Shown here: positions 5,287-9,005 of the stretch, one piece after another
How the letters are laid out: each line of letters starts with the position of its first letter
How positions within the stretch are numbered: the stretch's first letter is position 1
Assembly: GCA_030616365.1 (NCBI GenBank)
Contig: JAUWXM010000048.1
Span: forward strand, 1-9,005
Reading direction: 5' to 3'
DNA: 9,005 nt
Origin: a bacterium
GTDB taxonomy: Bacteria; UBP18; UBA7526
Notes under the pieces: generated by a model
Told to the model about the DNA's origin: nothing
Database searches by the model: none
The model's input: only the letters and a program-made list of their open reading frames with translations
Made by a program: the position numbers and the translations under genes

Positions 5287-6042
5287 ATGCGCCGCCCCAT
5301 TATTGCCGGGAACTGGAAGATGAATGAGACCATCGACCAGTCCCTGGATTTAGTGACTAAATTGAAGTCCGAGGTCGCTGAGGTCAACGATGTGGACATC
5401 GTGGTCTGTCCACCCTTTACTTCTCTCTTTGCGGTGGGTAAAGCCATTCGGGGAGCGAATATCTTTCTCGGTGCCCAGGATATCTACTGGGAGGAGAAGG
5501 GAGCCTATACGGGAGAGGTTTCACCAGGAATGCTTACTAATGTGGGCTGTCAGTATGTCATCATTGGCCATTCAGAGAGGAGGCATCTCTTCGGTGAAGC
5601 AAACCAATCAGTGAATAGAAAAGTAAAAGCCGCTCTCAAGTTCGACCTTACTCCTATAATGTGTGTGGGAGAGAGGTTGGAGGAGAGGGAGAGGGGAGTG
5701 ACCGAAGGGGTGGTGAGAGAGCATATCACCCGAGGGCTGGAAGGCCTATCTCGGGAAGAGGTATTGAAGATGGTCATTGCCTATGAACCGGTGTGGGCCA
5801 TCGGAACGGGAAAGACCGCCACCCCAGATCAAGCACAAGAGGTACACTCTTTTATTAGAGGACTCTTGAGAGAACTCTATGATGAGGTCATCGCCTCCAA
5901 AGTTAGAATCCAATATGGAGGAAGTGTCAAGCCAGAGAATATCTTTGATCTAATGAGGGAGAAGGATATCGATGGCGCCCTAGTGGGTGGAGCAAGCCTC
6001 GATGCTAAATCCTTTGCCCAGATCGTGAAATACGAAAGATAA
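5287..6042 (+). CDS. tpiA: Triosephosphate isomerase
   Basis: The enzyme interconverts dihydroxyacetone phosphate and glyceraldehyde 3-phosphate. At 251 residues it has the standard length for the family. Every catalytic element is present: N9 and K11 in AGNWKMN, the electrophile H95 in IIGHSERR, the base E167 in AYEPVWAIGTGK (with the mobile loop after it), and the phosphate-binding GGSV (211-214) and GG (234-235). An ATG two codons upstream at 5281 would add MP only and has no properly spaced ribosome site. No targeting extension is visible at either end, so the sequence gives no sign of encapsulation. The position is unusual: tpiA commonly sits with gapA/pgk, but here it lies between a BMC shell gene and pduL. 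This suggests that a triose phosphate is made or used by the microcompartment pathway, or that it is the housekeeping copy moved here. Confidence 0.97.
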   Translation: MRRPIIAGNWKMNETIDQSLDLVTKLKSEVAEVNDVDIVVCPPFTSLFAVGKAIRGANIFLGAQDIYWEEKGAYTGEVSPGMLTNVGCQYVIIGHSERRHLFGEANQSVNRKVKAALKFDLTPIMCVGERLEERERGVTEGVVREHITRGLEGLSREEVLKMVIAYEPVWAIGTGKTATPDQAQEVHSFIRGLLRELYDEVIASKVRIQYGGSVKPENIFDLMREKDIDGALVGGASLDAKSFAQIVKYER

Positions 6043-6100
6043 TTGAGTCATTTGTCAGTCCGTCCATCCGTCAGTCCGTCAGGAGACGGATAAGACGGAT
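6043..6100. promoter_or_regulatory. pduL leader: gtcagtccgtc repeats and nested hairpin enclosing the ribosome site
   Basis: The 11-mer gtcagtccgtc occurs at 6054-6064 and 6070-6080 (period 16). The inner stem tccgtc (6075-6080) with gacgga (6085-6090) closes a 4-base loop, agga. The outer stem atccgtc (6066-6072) with gacggat (6094-6100) ends right at the pduL ATG. The only good Shine-Dalgarno, AGGAG (6081-6085), is 15 bases from the ATG in the linear sequence and sits in the inner loop. Folding would both shorten the effective distance and possibly limit access. A thermosensor or attenuation role is a guess. Confidence 0.5.
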
Positions 6101-6763
6101 ATGAGGCAAAAGAAAGTGTACGATGAGAAGTTAGTTCGTTCCATTGTGAAAGAAGTCTTAGATAAGTTAAGCGTTGCTCCCAAGGCTTTCCCAGGAAAGA
6201 TACCGGTCGGCCTCTCTAATAGGCACCTCCATCTATCTCAAAGGGATTTAGAGATTCTCTTTGGAAAGGAAGCAAAACTAACAAACCTAAGAAACCTTTC
6301 CCAACCAGGACAGTTTGCAGCAAATGAAACCGTTACCTTAGTGGGGCCGAAGGGAAGGATGGAGAGGGTGCGCATCCTGGGTCCAGTAAGAAAAGAGACC
6401 CAGGTGGAAATCTCAAGAACAGACAGCTACATCTTGGGGATCAAACCGCCCGTGAGAATTTCAGGGGATATAAAGGACTCAGGCGGAATAAAGATTATCG
6501 GACACAAGGGAGAGATTGACTTAAGGGAAGGAGTGATTATTGCCCAAAGACATATTCATATGTCTCCAGATGAGGCAAGGGGCTTTGGGGTGAAGGATGG
6601 GGATTCAGTAAAGGTGAAGGTCTCTGGAAAGAGGGCCTTAATATTCGATAATGTTATGATTCGTTCTGGACCAACCCATAGGTTGGATTTCCATATCGAT
6701 ATCGATGAGGCCAATGCCGCTGAACTATCTCAAGGAGACTTGGTCGAGTTGATAAAGGAGTAA
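6101..6763 (+). CDS. pduL: Phosphate acyltransferase of the PduL family (microcompartment phosphotransacylase)
   Basis: PduL moves an acyl group (acetyl or propionyl) from CoA to phosphate, giving acyl phosphate for ATP synthesis and returning CoA to the compartment. The 220-residue protein has two beta-barrel repeats. The first holds VGLSNRHLHLS (36-46) with H42 and H44, LGPVRKETQVEIS (93-105) with R97 and E103. The second holds QRHIHMSPDEA (149-159) with H151 and H153, and H198 in DFHID. This matches the di-zinc site known for the family, with every ligand spacing kept. Residues 8-24 (DEKLVRSIVKEVLDKLS) form an amphipathic helix followed by a Pro/Gly/Ala linker, the form of an encapsulation peptide that targets enzymes into a BMC shell. 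No acylating aldehyde dehydrogenase is next to it in this window. Family very sure; acyl substrate not determined. Confidence 0.95.
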   Translation: MRQKKVYDEKLVRSIVKEVLDKLSVAPKAFPGKIPVGLSNRHLHLSQRDLEILFGKEAKLTNLRNLSQPGQFAANETVTLVGPKGRMERVRILGPVRKETQVEISRTDSYILGIKPPVRISGDIKDSGGIKIIGHKGEIDLREGVIIAQRHIHMSPDEARGFGVKDGDSVKVKVSGKRALIFDNVMIRSGPTHRLDFHIDIDEANAAELSQGDLVELIKE

Positions 6764-6771
6764 AAGACTTT

Positions 6772-6776
6772 AGGAG
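6772..6776 (+). promoter_or_regulatory. Ribosome binding site of sucC, deciding a GTG start
   Basis: AGGAG lies seven bases before the GTG at 6784. The GTG gives the typical SucC N-terminus MKIYEYQAKEIF, so the non-ATG start is well supported. Only 20 bases separate pduL from sucC, so the two may share a transcript. Confidence 0.75.
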
Positions 6777-6783
6777 ACAAGTA

Positions 6784-7896
6784 GTGAAAATCTATGAGTA
6801 TCAGGCAAAAGAAATCTTCACCGATTCGGGCATTCGGATACCCCGTGCCAGGTTGGTCACAGAACCAAAGGAATTAAAAGATACCCTTAGACATCTTCCC
6901 TTCTCAAAGTATGTTTTAAAGGCCCAGACCTATACTGGGGGTCGAGGTAAGGCAGGGCTGGTTGTCAAAGCCCATGATGAAAAGACGGCACTCAAAGAAG
7001 CCCAAAAGTTATTTAAAAGAGTAAATAAAATCCTCATACAAGAACAGATAAATATTAAGGAAGAACTTTACGTGGGATTTACAGTAGATAGAAGTAAAGC
7101 AATACGAAAGTTAATATTTTCATGTTCCGGGGGTGTGGAGATTGAGGAGCTGTCTCGTAATCACCCGGAAAAAATCATTACCAAAGAAATTGGCATCTTT
7201 ACTGGACTATTACCTTATCAATTACGAGAGATATTAGTTGATTTAAACCTTGATAAGAAGGTGAAAAATTCTATTCACAAAACAATCCAGAGCCTCTATG
7301 AAATATTCAGCCGTTATGAGGCTACCTTATGTGAGATCAACCCCCTTGCTGTTACAGATGACGGTGAAGTAGTAGCAGTGGATGCCAAGATTATTTTTGA
7401 TGACGATGCCCTTTTCAGACACAAGGATATTCTTAAATTAAGGATAGCCGAAGACGAAGAACCACTGGAGAGAGAGGCAAAAGATAAGAATTTAAGTTAT
7501 GTAAAATTAGCTGGAGATATAGGTTGCATAGTAAATGGTGCCGGTCTGGCAATGGCAACCATGGATGTTATAAAACATTTCGGCGGGTCTCCAGCAAATT
7601 TCCTGGATATCGGTGGGGCAGCAAAAGCTCAAGCAATCTGTGATGCCCTCTCCATAATAAACAGGGATGAAAGTGTCAAAGCCATATTCATCAATATCTT
7701 TGGAGGTATTGTGAGATGCGATGAAGTGGCAAAGGGAATTATCAAGGCAAAAAATAAATTGAACATAGATAAACCCATGGTGATAAGACTTATCGGTACC
7801 AATGATAAAAAGGCGTATGAAATTTTAAAGAAAGAAGGTTTATCCTCCCATAAAAATATGAGTAAAGCAGCAAAAGCAGCAGTATCCGGGCGATGA
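6784..7896 (+). CDS. sucC: Succinyl-CoA synthetase (ADP-forming) beta subunit
   Basis: SucC binds the nucleotide and succinate; with SucD it converts succinyl-CoA, phosphate and ADP into succinate, CoA and ATP. The 370-residue protein has an ATP-grasp N-terminal half beginning YEYQAKEIF (4-12), with K46, the glycine-rich GGRGK (52-56) and the magnesium-binding pair N186 (CEINPLAV) and D200 (VAVDAK). The C-terminal CoA-ligase half shows NGAGLAMATMD (251-261), NFLDIGGAA (272-280) and NIFGGIVRCDEVA (304-316), the last carrying the helix that faces the phosphohistidine of SucD. It is slightly shorter than the roughly 388-residue E. coli protein but complete. Its stop overlaps the sucD start as ATGA. 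Codon choice looks more AT-rich than in the genes upstream of 6764. The neighbour korD suggests flow from 2-oxoglutarate to succinate. Confidence 0.95.
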   Translation: MKIYEYQAKEIFTDSGIRIPRARLVTEPKELKDTLRHLPFSKYVLKAQTYTGGRGKAGLVVKAHDEKTALKEAQKLFKRVNKILIQEQINIKEELYVGFTVDRSKAIRKLIFSCSGGVEIEELSRNHPEKIITKEIGIFTGLLPYQLREILVDLNLDKKVKNSIHKTIQSLYEIFSRYEATLCEINPLAVTDDGEVVAVDAKIIFDDDALFRHKDILKLRIAEDEEPLEREAKDKNLSYVKLAGDIGCIVNGAGLAMATMDVIKHFGGSPANFLDIGGAAKAQAICDALSIINRDESVKAIFINIFGGIVRCDEVAKGIIKAKNKLNIDKPMVIRLIGTNDKKAYEILKKEGLSSHKNMSKAAKAAVSGR

Positions 7897-8762
7897 GTAT
7901 TTTAATAGATGAAGACTCAAGAATAGTTATCCAGGGTGCCGCTGGCGTAGAAGGTCGTTTTCACCTGAAACAAATGGTGGAGTACGGTTCCCACGTCGTG
8001 GCTGGGGTTGATCCCATGGTGAAAGAAGATACTATTGAAGGAATCCCTTCTTATAAAACTCTAAAAGATGCAGTGGAAAACCATTCTCCCGACACCTCAG
8101 TAATCTTTGTCCCGGCCCCCTTTGCTTTTGATGCCCTAATGGCGGCCATCAACCACAGAATCAAGACCATTATAGTTATAACCGAAGGTGTTCCGGTAAA
8201 TGATATGCTGAAAATAAAACAAATCCTTAAATATAAGAGCGGAGTTCATCTTATCGGTCCAAACTGCCCCGGCGTGATTTCACCGGGCAAATCCAAAGCA
8301 GGGATTATGCCCGGTCATATACATACCTCGGGAAAGGTGGGAGTAATATCCAGAAGTGGTACCCTTACCTATCAGATTGTCCATACTCTTAGTGAAGCGG
8401 GCATTGGACAATCCACTTGCCTGGGTATTGGAGGAGACCCGGTGCTTGGTAGTGATTTCGTGGACATATTAAAGCTATTTAAAGAAGACTCTGATACGGA
8501 ATGCGTAGTCTTGATAGGTGAAATAGGAGGAACCGCTGAGGAAGAAGCAGCCCAATATATTAAAAAAGAGTTCAACAAACCAGTAGTATCATTTGTGGCC
8601 GGAGTAACCGCCCCACCAGAAAAAAGAATGGGGCACGCCGGAGCAATAATTTCAGGCGGACGAGGAACGGCAAAAGAAAAGATAGAAATCTTAAAGGCCT
8701 CAGGGGCGGAGGTTGCTTCTATCCCCGATGAGATAGCGGAGATCGTTAAGAGTTATGTCTGA
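7893..8762 (+). CDS. sucD: Succinyl-CoA synthetase (ADP-forming) alpha subunit
   Basis: SucD binds CoA and carries the phosphohistidine that shuttles phosphate to the nucleotide site in SucC. The 289-residue protein is full length for the family. It has an N-terminal Rossmann CoA-binding domain with IQGAAGVEGRFH (13-24) and the GPNCPGVISPG segment (122-132). SRSGTLTYQ (153-161) and GIGGDPVLGSDF (178-189) follow. E210 lies in GEIGGTAEEEAA and the active-site H248 in RMGHAGAI. In many relatives the first loop reads GFTGxQG, while here it is GAAGVEG, a modest change in the CoA-binding region. The start overlaps the sucC stop by four bases without an obvious ribosome site, so translation is probably coupled. 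The stop overlaps the korD start by eight bases. Confidence 0.95.
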   Translation: MSILIDEDSRIVIQGAAGVEGRFHLKQMVEYGSHVVAGVDPMVKEDTIEGIPSYKTLKDAVENHSPDTSVIFVPAPFAFDALMAAINHRIKTIIVITEGVPVNDMLKIKQILKYKSGVHLIGPNCPGVISPGKSKAGIMPGHIHTSGKVGVISRSGTLTYQIVHTLSEAGIGQSTCLGIGGDPVLGSDFVDILKLFKEDSDTECVVLIGEIGGTAEEEAAQYIKKEFNKPVVSFVAGVTAPPEKRMGHAGAIISGGRGTAKEKIEILKASGAEVASIPDEIAEIVKSYV

Positions 8763-8976
8763 AGACACATACCTTTATGTTAAGAAAAACTGGTGCAAAA
8801 AATGTGGTATCTGTATAGAGTTTTGCCCGAAAAACGTTTATAAAACGGGAGAGAATGGGTATCCCATAATTGACGATATAAAAAAATGTACCCAATGCCG
8901 GATATGCGTAGCCATATGTCCTGATTTTGCCATTATCACAGATCCAAAAGTAACGAAAAGTTTAGCGGGGAGATAA
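8755..8976 (+). CDS. korD: 2-oxoacid:ferredoxin oxidoreductase delta subunit, 2x[4Fe-4S] ferredoxin-like (probably 2-oxoglutarate type)
   Basis: The 73-residue protein has two classic cluster motifs: C14-C17-C20-C24P and C45-C48-C51-C55P, each binding one [4Fe-4S] cluster with the usual exchange of the fourth cysteine. Size, the opening VKKNWCKKCGIC and the short tail match the delta subunit of four-subunit 2-oxoglutarate:ferredoxin oxidoreductases. In these, delta passes electrons from the thiamine-diphosphate core to ferredoxin. The enzyme makes succinyl-CoA, CO2 and reduced ferredoxin, the substrate of SucCD encoded just upstream; this pairing is the main reason to prefer a 2-oxoglutarate rather than a pyruvate enzyme. 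The gene starts inside the end of sucD (8-bp overlap). The alpha, beta and gamma subunits should follow past the right edge. A free-standing ferredoxin is the alternative. Confidence 0.85.
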   Translation: MSEDTYLYVKKNWCKKCGICIEFCPKNVYKTGENGYPIIDDIKKCTQCRICVAICPDFAIITDPKVTKSLAGR

Positions 8977-9005
8977 ATGCTTTTCTACAGATTATACAAA
9001 GATAA
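8977..9005 (+). CDS. Possible start of the next gene, cut by the window edge
   Basis: An ATG follows directly after the korD stop and stays open for nine codons to the edge (MLFYRLYKD). GGGGAG (8967-8972) could be its ribosome site, though it is only four bases away. A korA homologue is expected by context, but these residues do not resemble the usual start of that family. They may equally be spacer DNA before the true start. Confidence 0.25.

Noticed and set aside
6784..8762. SucCD-like pair being an ADP-forming acetyl-CoA synthetase
   Set aside because: Subunit lengths, domain order and motifs are those of succinyl-CoA synthetase, and the neighbour korD fits succinyl-CoA formation.

Overview
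The window reads as a bacterial chromosome segment from an organism I cannot place to species. All genes lie on the + strand, with Shine-Dalgarno-type starts, ATGA start/stop overlaps, frequent AGA/AGG arginine codons and moderate base composition. A shell protein of a bacterial microcompartment (BMC) rules strongly for Bacteria. A Clp1/Grc3-type polynucleotide kinase, ferredoxin-linked 2-oxoacid metabolism next to sucCD, and spacers full of small palindromes suggest an anaerobic, uncultivated candidate-phylum lineage (an Atribacterota-, Aerophobota- or Omnitrophota-like genome is my guess, not shown by the sequence).

Layout. (1) 1-2048: a three-gene, translationally coupled cassette: a TIM-barrel sugar isomerase/epimerase-like protein, a P-loop nucleotide or small-molecule kinase, and a small protein I do not recognise whose last codons run into repeat-like DNA. 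(2) 2049-3520: a structured spacer followed by a Clp1/Grc3-family polynucleotide 5'-kinase. (3) 3521-4682: a palindromic spacer and a GAF-GGDEF diguanylate cyclase with an intact active site and I-site. (4) 4683-6763: the microcompartment-related block: a BMC-H hexamer shell protein, triosephosphate isomerase, and the phosphotransacylase PduL carrying an N-terminal helix that looks like an encapsulation peptide. Each of these three genes is preceded by its own palindrome-rich leader. (5) 6764-9005: a tight operon sucC-sucD-korD (succinyl-CoA synthetase plus the small ferredoxin-like subunit of a 2-oxoglutarate:ferredoxin oxidoreductase), probably continuing past the right edge.

How the genes may work together. 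PduL turns an acyl-CoA made inside a microcompartment into acyl phosphate and frees CoA. Triosephosphate isomerase would balance DHAP and glyceraldehyde 3-phosphate if the compartment handles aldolase products such as a deoxysugar phosphate. SucCD and Kor conserve energy from 2-oxoglutarate as ATP and reduced ferredoxin. No signature enzyme (aldolase, glycyl-radical or diol dehydratase), acylating aldehyde dehydrogenase, BMC pentamer or BMC trimer is visible here, so the compartment's substrate cannot be read from this window.

The non-coding DNA is the least ordinary part. Five spacers each hold a different inverted or tandem repeat design. One could form a loop-loop (kissing) contact, and another places the only good ribosome-binding site of pduL in the loop of a nested hairpin.
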